Below are positions 1-7,186 of a stretch of 17,516 bases of DNA, piece after piece. The position numbers and the translations under genes are program-made. The DNA lies in NCBI GenBank assembly GCA_946887085.1, contig CAMPKG010000020.1, positions 1 through 17,516 of the forward strand. Reading direction: 5' to 3'. Under the pieces are notes generated by a model, which worked only from the letters and a program-made list of their open reading frames with translations, ran no database searches and was not told where the DNA came from. This DNA is from an uncultured Sphingobacteriales bacterium (GTDB lineage: Bacteria > Bacteroidota > Bacteroidia > Chitinophagales > Chitinophagaceae). Position 1 is the first letter of the stretch. Each line of letters opens with the position of its first letter.

Positions 1-2266
1 CAGGTTTCAGGGTCCATTTTGTATATACAGCTTCGTCAACTCCATTACCCTGAGGACTTTCGATAGCATCCTTTACCACCCAGTTGCCGTTTTCTTCTTT
101 TACTGTTCGAGTCATGGTCATGGGAATTTTCATGCCGTTCATTTCAAGCACAATGTTATATGTATAGCTACCCGGTGCCAGGTCAGATGTCGGTTTAGGC
201 ATTTCTTTCAATGCAGCAATTTCTATCTTCTTCGTCAGCGACAGTGATTTTGGATCCACAGTTATTTCCTGCAGCCTTTTCGCCAGCTCAGGTTTCATTT
301 CTTCCTGGTAGCGTGCACCTGTTATTTTTCCAAGGAATACTTCGGCACGGCCAAGAGCAGCCATGTTGTTCACGGGTTTGTGGAAGCCATGTCCTTCGTC
401 CGGTGCGCAAACATATTCCACCTGGCGACCCATATCACGCAATGCGATCACTATCTGGTCGCTTTCTGCTTTCTTCACACGCGGGTCATTTGCACCCTGT
501 ATGATCATTAATGGAGCTTTGATCTTAGAGGCAGAGTTAAGCGGGGATTGTTTTTCCAGCAGTGCTTTTCCTTCCGGTGTTGCAGGATCGCCCATGCGTT
601 CTGTAAATATCTTGCGTCCCGCTTCCCAATAAGGAGGTATCGAATTCAATAGGGTGATCAGGTTGCTCGGGCCAACGATATCAACACCTGCAGCATAAAC
701 ATCTGGCGTAAAAGCAAGGCCTGCCAGCGTAGCATAACCGCCATAGCTGCCACCCATGATCGCCACCCGTTTAGGATCGGCGATGCCTTTGGCTACCAGG
801 TGTTTTACACCCCAGGTGATATCATCCTGCATTTTCATGCCCCACTGCTTATTACCCGCATCAATGAATTTTTTGCCATAACCAGTGCTGCCCCGGAAGT
901 TCATTTGCAATACAGCGTAACCCCGGTTTGCCAGCCATTGTATCCAACCGCTATAACCCCAATAGTCGCGTGACCACGGACCACCGTGAGGCAGTACCAG
1001 CAAAGGAAGGTTTTTGGCCTCCATACCTTTCGGTACGGTCAGGTAAGCGGGTATCTCAAGGCCGTCACTGCTCTTGTAAGTGATGGGCTCCATTTTAGCA
1101 AAGTACTGCTCGTACGGTTTCAGCTTAGGGCGCGGCGTGTACTGGAATACAAGTTCCCTGGTATTCCTGTCGAAGAAATGCACTTCAGGCAGTTTGTCGT
1201 CGCTCCATACTGAAACCAGGAATTTCTTCTCGTCGTTGGTGCTGCTGTTAAAGCTCACTTCCCTGCCGGGGAATTTCTTTTTGATGAAGTTGTAGTCTTC
1301 CTCAGCTTTTTTGTCTTTAAAATATATCCTCGTTTTGGCGTCGGTATACGTTACGTACAGCATGTCGCGGGTAATGTCGCTGAACGAAACATTGCCGAAG
1401 TCCACTTTGTTCAATGGATCTTTCTCAACATCAGCCAGCTTCAGTGTTTCCATATCCATCACCACAAGCTTGCTCAGGTCAACATCGCTCCCTTTGTTGG
1501 TTTCGATATATACTTTCTTGTTGTCTTTGGTAAATGCGATGGGATTGCAGTTTTCAAGCGTACCGCAGTCGTATACTTTTTTGTACGAGCCATTGGATTC
1601 TTTCTTCAGGATCTCGGTAGAGCCATCTTCCGGTGAGCGCGTTGCGAGGCGTGCGTTCTCGTCCCAGTCGAACACCCAGCTCGTCAGCCTGTCCTTGTTT
1701 TCTTCAAGCAGTGTAAGCTTGCCTGTGCTGATCTCCAGCTTGTACAGATCATGCCATTTCTCGTCGCGACTATTGAGGCCTACCCAAAGCACGTCAGGAT
1801 TCTTTTTACTTACGTTGAAGATATAAGCACGAACCTTTTCGTTTGGCGTAAGGTTGCGTGAGGGGGGAAGGCCGGTTGCTGCATCGGCTGCTGCCCGTGG
1901 GTCAACAGCGAAGATGTTATAATTCTCATTTCCGCCCAGGTCGTTTACATAAAGAATGTACTTCCCATCATAGGTCCAGAAATAACCACCCATTGGCTCC
2001 TTGCTGGCTGTCAGCGGACGCGCCTTCTCAAAGGGCTCATCGAATTTTTTCACCCAGATATTCAATATGCCATTGTAGGCTTTCAGAAAAGAAACCATCT
2101 TTCCATCAGGGCTTAACTGGCCGCCCGCTATTTCCGGGTTGTCGAAAAATAGTTCTCTTTCAATGATCGGTATGTCGCTGCCGGAGGCCTGGGCCATGGC
2201 AGTGGTGACAGACAGCTGCAAAGCCGCGACTGCTATCAGGGTGCATTTTACAAGGATGTGTTTCAT
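1..2266 (-). CDS. S9 family (prolyl oligopeptidase) secreted peptidase, C-terminus cut by window edge
   Basis: This is a serine peptidase of the prolyl oligopeptidase / dipeptidyl-aminopeptidase family, which cleaves short peptides in the periplasm or outside the cell. I translated 755 codons from the ATG at 2264-2266; the stop lies beyond position 1. Residues 1-25 form a signal peptide (hydrophobic core ending AMAQA). Residues of about 30-400 look like the beta-propeller, and an alpha/beta-hydrolase domain follows. The catalytic triad is visible: Ser507 in GGSYGGYA, Asp594 in NDPRV and His626 in DEGHGF. The peptidase fold should end near residue 653. At least 100 more residues follow: a charged linker, then a beta-rich stretch (about 700-755) resembling lipocalin-like DUFs such as DUF3108. 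The family call is secure; the identity of the extension is inference. The gene stands alone and is divergent from the lipoprotein gene at 2669. Confidence 0.93.
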   Translation of the reverse strand, partial: MKHILVKCTLIAVAALQLSVTTAMAQASGSDIPIIERELFFDNPEIAGGQLSPDGKMVSFLKAYNGILNIWVKKFDEPFEKARPLTASKEPMGGYFWTYDGKYILYVNDLGGNENYNIFAVDPRAAADAATGLPPSRNLTPNEKVRAYIFNVSKKNPDVLWVGLNSRDEKWHDLYKLEISTGKLTLLEENKDRLTSWVFDWDENARLATRSPEDGSTEILKKESNGSYKKVYDCGTLENCNPIAFTKDNKKVYIETNKGSDVDLSKLVVMDMETLKLADVEKDPLNKVDFGNVSFSDITRDMLYVTYTDAKTRIYFKDKKAEEDYNFIKKKFPGREVSFNSSTNDEKKFLVSVWSDDKLPEVHFFDRNTRELVFQYTPRPKLKPYEQYFAKMEPITYKSSDGLEIPAYLTVPKGMEAKNLPLLVLPHGGPWSRDYWGYSGWIQWLANRGYAVLQMNFRGSTGYGKKFIDAGNKQWGMKMQDDITWGVKHLVAKGIADPKRVAIMGGSYGGYATLAGLAFTPDVYAAGVDIVGPSNLITLLNSIPPYWEAGRKIFTERMGDPATPEGKALLEKQSPLNSASKIKAPLMIIQGANDPRVKKAESDQIVIALRDMGRQVEYVCAPDEGHGFHKPVNNMAALGRAEVFLGKITGARYQEEMKPELAKRLQEITVDPKSLSLTKKIEIAALKEMPKPTSDLAPGSYTYNIVLEMNGMKIPMTMTRTVKEENGNWVVKDAIESPQGNGVDEAVYTKWTLKP

Positions 2267-2668
2267 ACGGTTTGATATTTGGAGATAAGTGATAACTATT
2301 AATCGCAGTTGCGGATGAAATGTTACAGAAATCTTAAAGGGATATCCAAATTATTCAATTTTTATATGGAAAACTAATATTGAGTAATGCTTTTCATTAA
2401 AAGTTCATTTTGAAATTATTATGGGGAGAATGTTCGGCCCGGCGTGCATCCCCAAGCCTCCCTTATACCGCAAATGTTAAAACTTGATCAGGACCCGCCC
2501 ACCGCGGGAGTTTAACGTTGTTTTGAAATCCATATACGTACAGTTGAATAAAAAATTATTCGGTCGATCCGTTGCCAAATGATGTATAAGCTAATTCTTG
2601 GCTGGCACAGAATCTTTGCAAAGGGAAAGATCGTTGAACGAAATTTTATTTAACCAAAACAGCAGATT
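2267..2668. other. 402-base divergent intergenic region
   Basis: No convincing gene lies between the divergent peptidase and lipoprotein genes. The part next to the peptidase is AT-rich. The centre (2476-2516) contains an imperfect hairpin, listed separately. A weak match to the Bacteroidota -7 box (AATCTTTG, 2611-2618) lies 50 bases before the lipoprotein start, without a well-spaced -33 element. No -7 box facing the peptidase gene was found. The only open frame noticed, from the ATG at 2421, is 19 codons and shows no family resemblance. Confidence 0.6.
2476..2516. other. Imperfect inverted repeat (possible RNA hairpin or cruciform)
   Basis: GTTAAAACT (2476-2484) pairs with AGTTTAAC (2509-2516) with one bulged base. 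Inside this, CCCGC (2494-2498) pairs with GCGGG (2504-2508) around the loop CCACC. The nine bases between the two left arms are unpaired. There is no U-run, so it is not a standard terminator. It could be a folded leader of the lipoprotein mRNA if transcription starts upstream, or it could be chance. Confidence 0.3.
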
Positions 2669-3370
2669 ATGAAAAAACTGGGGACGATATTAGCAGTGGC
2701 TTTAATGCCAATGGTATTTGTTGCGTGCGACAAAGATGATGATGATGTTTCAAATCCCGATAACCGGGTGATGGGTACTTCATCGGCATTAGAGTATGAA
2801 GTGTTTACTGACAACCCGGCCGTGCTTGTGCCGGGGGCAGCTTTTACCTGGCTCTCAGGATACGCCTGGGTGGATGAGTTGAAATTTGAGGCAAAGGGTG
2901 ATAATGGAGATCATGTGATGTATAAATCGAAAGCTGACAGGAAGATCGACCTTTTTGCTCCTTCGTCGACGCTGGGAGTGCTGGCAATTCCCCCTGGCAG
3001 TTACGATAAGATCAAATTTAAGCTGGCACTCGAGCCACACGAACCGGAGTCGGCTATATTATTGAGCGGTCAGCTGATGGATAAAGGCGTTCCGATACCA
3101 GTAGTATTTGCCATCAATAGAGAGGTAGAACTTAACGTGCATGCGAAAGATGTATTGGTGATGAATGGCGACGACTACCTGACAGTGCTTGCTCTTCAAC
3201 TGGCTCAGCTGACTAACGGAATCACGGCAAATATGCTTTACGATGCGGACGTTATCAACGGCCAGATCATTATATCGAACGTGTACAACCGCGACCTGTA
3301 TAATATTATGCTGGACAACGTTGACCATTTTGTAAAAGGCAACTGTAAAAAGAAAAAGAAGAAGAAATAG
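2669..3370 (+). CDS. DUF4382-like outer-membrane lipoprotein with poly-lysine C-terminus
   Basis: This is a 233-residue lipoprotein of unknown function. Residues 1-20 form a lipoprotein signal peptide with lipobox FVAC; Cys20 is the lipidated residue. It is followed by DKDDDD, which resembles the lysine/acidic export signal reported for surface-exposed lipoproteins in Bacteroidota, so surface display is likely. The body is beta-rich. The stretch around residues 90-120 (KIDLF, then IPPGSYDKIKFKL) resembles the DUF4382 pattern of a strand, an aliphatic run and a PxGxYxxI motif; this assignment is moderate. The protein ends in Cys226 followed by seven lysines, coded by an almost uninterrupted A/G tract, which is unusual. 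It is a single-gene unit followed by a clear terminator. Confidence 0.8.
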   Translation: MKKLGTILAVALMPMVFVACDKDDDDVSNPDNRVMGTSSALEYEVFTDNPAVLVPGAAFTWLSGYAWVDELKFEAKGDNGDHVMYKSKADRKIDLFAPSSTLGVLAIPPGSYDKIKFKLALEPHEPESAILLSGQLMDKGVPIPVVFAINREVELNVHAKDVLVMNGDDYLTVLALQLAQLTNGITANMLYDADVINGQIIISNVYNRDLYNIMLDNVDHFVKGNCKKKKKKK

Positions 3371-3389
3371 GCTAACACCATGATAACTG

Positions 3390-3414
3390 AAGGGGCGTTT
3401 AGCCCCTTTTTTTT
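3390..3414 (+). terminator. Rho-independent terminator after the lipoprotein gene
   Basis: AAGGGGC (3390-3396) pairs perfectly with GCCCCTT (3402-3408) around the five-base loop GTTTA, and the 3' arm runs into a long T-run ending at 3414. It lies 19 bases after the lipoprotein stop codon. Confidence 0.88.
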
Positions 3415-3539
3415 ATGGCAATTATTGAGCAATTTCAACTTGTTTTAACATAACAACTTATTGTGTTAACGAAAACAAATTGCTACCCTAAAATTGCGTT
3501 AAACGGTCATTTCGGGGTTTTTATTCTACGCTTTGCTCG

Positions 3540-3547
3540 TACCTTTG
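3540..3547 (+). promoter_or_regulatory. Bacteroidota -7 box (TACCTTTG) before the NlpC/P60 gene
   Basis: TACCTTTG is an exact match to the TAnnTTTG -7 consensus of the Bacteroidota housekeeping sigma factor. It sits 19 bases before the ATG at 3567. No TTG at the usual -33 spacing was found. The same octamer precedes the porin gene at a similar distance. Confidence 0.5.
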
Positions 3548-3566
3548 CTTCATACTCAAAAACACT

Positions 3567-4205
3567 ATGGATATGAAGAGGTTGAAGACGCTTTGCCTTA
3601 GGGCGGGTTTTGCAGTGATGTGTTTGTTCGGAAGCTCAGCAGTATACGGCCTGGACTTTGATGCAGAGCTTACATCGGCCAATTTTACCACCTCAACAGT
3701 TTCAGAAACTAACACGTCAAATCCCGACTTCTTTGGCAATATGCTGCGGAAGAAATATGCCGGATTGGTACAGGCTACGCCTAAGGATATCTCGAATACA
3801 AAGCTTTATTCCTTCATCGACCAGTGGTATGGCACGCCCTATCTGTGGGGTGGCACTACACAGGCTGGTGTAGATTGTTCGGCGCTTGTGCAGAATATGT
3901 TTCGCAATGTGTTCAACACAGATATCGTTCGCACGTCTATTACCCAATATGGGATGAGCCAATTGCTACCAAGCAGAGACAGCTTAAACGAGGGCGACTT
4001 GGTTTTCTTTAAGACCCGCGGCAATTTCATCTCGCATGTGGGAGTATACCTTAAAAATAATTTTTTCGTTCATTCATGTTCCAGTAAGGGCGTGACTATC
4101 AGCAGCCTGGACGAGAACTACTGGAACAGGGTATACGCAGCCGCAGGACGCATATCGAAAACAATGGATACGGTTTCCCGTCATGGATTGGTAGCAATGA
4201 ACTGA
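3567..4205 (+). CDS. NlpC/P60 family peptidoglycan hydrolase (C40 peptidase)
   Basis: This is a secreted cell-wall hydrolase of the NlpC/P60 family, which cuts peptide bonds in peptidoglycan stems. It has 212 residues. A basic start and hydrophobic stretch (about residues 3-29) form a signal peptide. The NlpC/P60 domain covers about residues 80-197, with the catalytic Cys104 in GVDCSALVQ, His157 in SHVGVY and a third polar residue, probably His169 in FVHS. The substrate-pocket motif YGTPYLWGG (about 88-96) precedes the cysteine. No SH3 or LysM domain is visible, so this is a minimal single-domain enzyme with an N-terminal linker. A second in-frame ATG at 3573 gives a more typical MKRLK start and may be the true one. 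The gene has its own -7 box and terminator, so it is probably transcribed alone. Confidence 0.92.
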   Translation: MDMKRLKTLCLRAGFAVMCLFGSSAVYGLDFDAELTSANFTTSTVSETNTSNPDFFGNMLRKKYAGLVQATPKDISNTKLYSFIDQWYGTPYLWGGTTQAGVDCSALVQNMFRNVFNTDIVRTSITQYGMSQLLPSRDSLNEGDLVFFKTRGNFISHVGVYLKNNFFVHSCSSKGVTISSLDENYWNRVYAAAGRISKTMDTVSRHGLVAMN

Positions 4206-4224
4206 CGCCACATACATAGTGATC

Positions 4225-4249
4225 AAGGGGCCCTTTGTGGCCCTTTTTT
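4225..4249 (+). terminator. Rho-independent terminator after the NlpC/P60 gene
   Basis: AAGGG plus CC (4225-4232, with one bulged G at 4230) pairs with GGCCCTT (4239-4245) around a six-base loop, followed by a T-run to 4249. It lies about 20 bases after the stop codon and separates this gene from the TerC gene. Confidence 0.78.
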
Positions 4250-4305
4250 CATTTGGCTTAATATTTTATCCGAAATTGCAGCCGGATCAATAGGCCTGTA
4301 TAAAG

Positions 4306-5112
4306 ATGATTACCAATTTATTACTTGTTATGCCCGATTTTGCTGACCCCGGAACCTGGGTAAGCCTCATTACGCTCTGCTTCCTCGAGATCGTACTCGG
4401 CATCGACAATATCATTTTTATTTCAATACTCACCGGAAAGCTGCCGCCTGAAAAACAGCGCAGCACACGTAACCTCGGCCTGTTATTCGCGATGGTATTT
4501 CGCGTGGCGCTGCTGCTGGCCATCAACTGGATCATCGGGTTGACAGAGCCTGTTTTCAGCATTCCATCTATTTGGGATAAATCACCAGAGCCGTTGGGCT
4601 TGAGTTGGAAGGACCTCATTCTTATTGCCGGTGGGCTGTTCCTCATTGTAAAAAGTACGTTGGAGATCCATCATAAGCTGCAGGCAGATGAAGAGGAGCG
4701 AGCTACGGGAAAACCTGCTGAGCGAAAAGGTGGCCTCGGTGCCATTATTTTCCAGATCGTACTGATCGACGCGGTATTTTCTTTTGATTCTATACTTACA
4801 GCGGTTGGCCTTGTCGAGAACGTCGTTATCATGATCATTGCTGTTTTGGTATCTATCGGTATCATGATGTTGTTTGCAGGGCCGGTTACCCGTGTCATCA
4901 ACAAACAGCCAACACTGCAGATGCTGGCTTTGTCTTTTCTTGTGGTGATCGGAGTGGTTTTAGTGGCCAGCGGTTTCCACCAGGAAATAAGCAAAAACAT
5001 CATATATAGCTGTCTTGCCTTCTCGTTGGGTGTAGAAATGCTGAACATCCGGTTGCGGAAAAAGCACACCCGCAACATTGAGCTGAACGACAGCAAGATG
5101 GATGAAAGTTAA
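4306..5112 (+). CDS. TerC family integral membrane protein
   Basis: This 268-residue inner-membrane protein of the TerC family (named from tellurium resistance) belongs to a group in which several members export manganese or load it onto secreted proteins. About seven to eight hydrophobic segments are visible. The two family signature motifs with membrane acidic residues are intact: Glu28 and Asp34 in LEIVLGIDN, and Asp155 and Asp161 in DAVFSFDS. A charged cytoplasmic-type loop (about 122-143) separates the two halves, consistent with the internal duplication of the family. The C-terminus is a short charged tail. The gene lies 56 bases after the upstream terminator, so it should have its own promoter, but I could not recognise one. 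No other tellurium-resistance gene is nearby, so metal homeostasis is the better guess. Confidence 0.93.
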   Translation: MITNLLLVMPDFADPGTWVSLITLCFLEIVLGIDNIIFISILTGKLPPEKQRSTRNLGLLFAMVFRVALLLAINWIIGLTEPVFSIPSIWDKSPEPLGLSWKDLILIAGGLFLIVKSTLEIHHKLQADEEERATGKPAERKGGLGAIIFQIVLIDAVFSFDSILTAVGLVENVVIMIIAVLVSIGIMMLFAGPVTRVINKQPTLQMLALSFLVVIGVVLVASGFHQEISKNIIYSCLAFSLGVEMLNIRLRKKHTRNIELNDSKMDES

Positions 5113-5196
5113 GCCTGGAGCGGAGTTAACATTGCGGTCATCTAAAGTTAATAATTCCGTAACACGGAGTTTAAAGAGCTTTAGTATTTACGATTC

Positions 5197-5204
5197 TACC
5201 TTTG
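5197..5204 (+). promoter_or_regulatory. Bacteroidota -7 box (TACCTTTG) before the porin gene
   Basis: TACCTTTG matches TAnnTTTG exactly and ends 18 bases before the GTG start at 5223, implying a very short leader. No well-spaced TTG is seen at -33. It is identical to the box at 3540-3547. Confidence 0.5.
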
Positions 5205-5222
5205 CGCCCATATTAACGAATC

Positions 5223-6416
5223 GTGAAGAAATTATTAATTCTTGCTCTATTTGCACCGCTCGCAGCCGGTGCCCAGGATGACTCTAAGAAGGAAAAAAAG
5301 CCGGCTAAATGGTATGAAAAGATCAGCATCCGTGGCTATGTACAGGCCCGTTACAACCGCCTGGCAGAAACCAACCCGAAGCTGAAGTGTGAACAGTGCG
5401 ATAAATCCTGGGGCGAGAACGGAGGCGTGTTTATCCGCCGGGCGCGCGTTATCATCTTCGGCCAGGTGCACGAGCGTGTTTATTTTTATATCCAGCCTGA
5501 CTTTGCGAGCTCGGCATCATCAACCGGCCTCAACTTCGGCCAGCTGCGCGATGCGTACTTTGATATCGGCATCGACCGGAAGAACCAATTCAGGGTACGT
5601 TTAGGCCAAAGCAAGATCCCATTCGGCTTTGAAAATTTGCAATCGAGCCAGAACCGCCTGCCGCTCGACCGTAACGATGGTTTGAATAGCGCGCTTTCCA
5701 ATGAGCGCGATCTTGCGGCCTTATTCTATTGGGCGCCGGAGAAGACCCGCAAACTTTTCTCCTCGCTGGTGAATGATGGCCTCAAAGGCTCCGGCGACTA
5801 TGGTGTGGTGGGCTTTGGTGTGTTCAACGGCCAGACCGCCAATCGTCCTGAACTGAACAACCAGTTACATGTGGTAGGCCGTGTATCCTATCCTTTCCAG
5901 ATAGGCAGCCAGATCATAGAACCGGGTATACAAGGCTATACAGGACACTATGTAATACCTACCGACCATATAAATACCGGCGTTAAAACAGCCGGCGACA
6001 GGAGCTATATCGATAAACGTGTTGCGGCATCTTTTGTGCTTTATCCAAAGCCTTTCGGTATACAGGCTGAATACAATATAGGCAGGGGCCCTGAGTTTGA
6101 TCGCGCGACTGATTCTATCCTTGCCAAAGACCTGAGCGGTGGTTATGCTACGATTAATTATCATTTCAACGTTAAAAAGCATCAGTTCTACCCGTTTGTG
6201 AGAATGCAGTACTACGATGGCGGCAAGAAACACGAGATGGACGCGCGCAGCTATAAAGTGAACGAATATGAAGTAGGTATAGAGTGGGCGCCTATGAAGA
6301 ACTTCGAGCTGGTAACGCAATACACTATCTCGAGCAGGAAGTCTGAAGATTTTAAGACGAAGAATAATTACCAGGAGGGAAGTTTGTTGCGCATACAGGC
6401 ACAGCTCAACTTCTAG
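5223..6416 (+). CDS. OprP/OprO-like outer-membrane porin
   Basis: This 397-residue outer-membrane beta-barrel resembles the phosphate-selective porin O/P family. It starts with GTG, placed just after a good promoter box and directly in front of a signal peptide (about residues 1-18, ending AAGAQ). After a short lysine-rich linker the barrel begins at ISIRGYVQARYN. Family-like features include FIRRARV, the YIQPDFA strand, LRDAYFDI, and VRLGQSKIPFGFEN followed by alternating strands. The chain ends in Phe, as is usual for BAM-inserted barrels. Residues of about 50-57 hold CEQC, two cysteines that may form a disulfide. Anion specificity cannot be decided from sequence, and no phosphate-transport or phosphatase gene is next to it. 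It is a single-gene unit ending in a strong terminator. Confidence 0.9.
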   Translation: MKKLLILALFAPLAAGAQDDSKKEKKPAKWYEKISIRGYVQARYNRLAETNPKLKCEQCDKSWGENGGVFIRRARVIIFGQVHERVYFYIQPDFASSASSTGLNFGQLRDAYFDIGIDRKNQFRVRLGQSKIPFGFENLQSSQNRLPLDRNDGLNSALSNERDLAALFYWAPEKTRKLFSSLVNDGLKGSGDYGVVGFGVFNGQTANRPELNNQLHVVGRVSYPFQIGSQIIEPGIQGYTGHYVIPTDHINTGVKTAGDRSYIDKRVAASFVLYPKPFGIQAEYNIGRGPEFDRATDSILAKDLSGGYATINYHFNVKKHQFYPFVRMQYYDGGKKHEMDARSYKVNEYEVGIEWAPMKNFELVTQYTISSRKSEDFKTKNNYQEGSLLRIQAQLNF

Positions 6417-6433
6417 TATGATATCTTATAATG

Positions 6434-6462
6434 AAAAAGGGTTCCCGAACGGAACCCTTTTT
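6434..6462. terminator. Bidirectional terminator between porin and GIN-domain genes
   Basis: AAAAAGGGTTCC (6434-6445) pairs perfectly over 12 bases with GGAACCCTTTTT (6451-6462) around the loop CGAAC. The A-run on one arm and T-run on the other let it work on both strands. It sits between the convergent ends of the porin gene and the GIN-domain gene and probably ends both transcripts. Confidence 0.9.
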
Positions 6463-6480
6463 AAATGCGCTGAATGCAGA

Positions 6481-7146
6481 TCAGTCGCGTTTTTTGATGT
6501 CGCCCGATCCTGAAACATCCATCTTAGTTATTTGCGGACTGCCCCAGTAGTCCACGTCACCCGAACCGGATATCCGCACACTCAGCGTTTTCAAGACTGC
6601 AAGTTTTACATTGCCCGAACCTGAGATGGTTATATTGGCATGGTCAGTAGTGCAGCTTTGGGCATGAATGTTACCCGAACCATTTACTTTGCAGTTCATG
6701 TTCACGAACTTATTCTGCTCTACATGTATATCGCCTGAACCATTAATTTCGAGATCCATATTCTCAGTGGTCATCCCCTGCCGGATGGTAGTATTGCCCG
6801 ACCCGTTGATGGAATAACTGCTTATACCCGTTGTGTATACGTCTACCCTGATATTGTTATGCCTGACGTTGATGAATTTGTCGCGGAACTTTAACCGGAG
6901 CCTTCCATTGCCGTTTACTTCGGTCTCATACTGGGGCACAAGATTGCCGTAGCCGCTTACAATTGCGCGGTTTGTGTTTGATGGATGCACTACAACGTCC
7001 ACGCTTCCATCGGCTGCTACCGATGTGAACGAAGGCAGCTCGCGGGTTTCATTAACTATTGGCCCCTCGCCAATGAGTGCGTGTTTGCGGCATGATGTAA
7101 AGAATACTGTACTTAATATGACTGTTATGATCGCTAGATTTTTCAT
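6481..7146 (-). CDS. GIN-domain (DUF2807) lipoprotein, last gene of the sigma/receptor cluster
   Basis: This 221-residue protein is a head-GIN / putative auto-transporter adhesin head (DUF2807) lipoprotein. Residues 1-19 form a lipoprotein signal with Cys19 in FFTSC. The residues after the cysteine (RKHALIG) are basic and not acidic, so there is no surface-export signal like that of the 2669 lipoprotein; a periplasm-facing anchor is more likely (inference). Six GSG turns (about residues 115, 136, 156, 176, 194 and 213) sit at the ends of beta strands of the form xIxGSGxIx, typical of the right-handed helical GIN fold. Function in this family is not established. It starts 40 bases after the stop of the TonB-dependent receptor on the same strand, so the two are probably co-transcribed from the ECF-type promoter at 9623-9653. 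Confidence 0.88.
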   Translation of the reverse strand: MKNLAIITVILSTVFFTSCRKHALIGEGPIVNETRELPSFTSVAADGSVDVVVHPSNTNRAIVSGYGNLVPQYETEVNGNGRLRLKFRDKFINVRHNNIRVDVYTTGISSYSINGSGNTTIRQGMTTENMDLEINGSGDIHVEQNKFVNMNCKVNGSGNIHAQSCTTDHANITISGSGNVKLAVLKTLSVRISGSGDVDYWGSPQITKMDVSGSGDIKKRD

Positions 7147-7186
7147 TGCTGTAATTTTTTCGTTAATGATTTTGATGATGATTGGC

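Noticed and set aside
1311..1826. 171-codon open frame on the plus strand
   Set aside because: It lies opposite the S9 peptidase gene, is serine/leucine-rich without family resemblance, and is explained as a shadow of that gene.
2421..2480. Short 19-codon open frame in the divergent spacer
   Set aside because: It has no family resemblance, no promoter box in front of it and no ribosome-binding sequence, and is too short to support.
4306..5112. Tellurium-resistance island suggested by a TerC-family gene
   Set aside because: No other ter gene is present; single TerC-family genes are widespread and tied to metal homeostasis.
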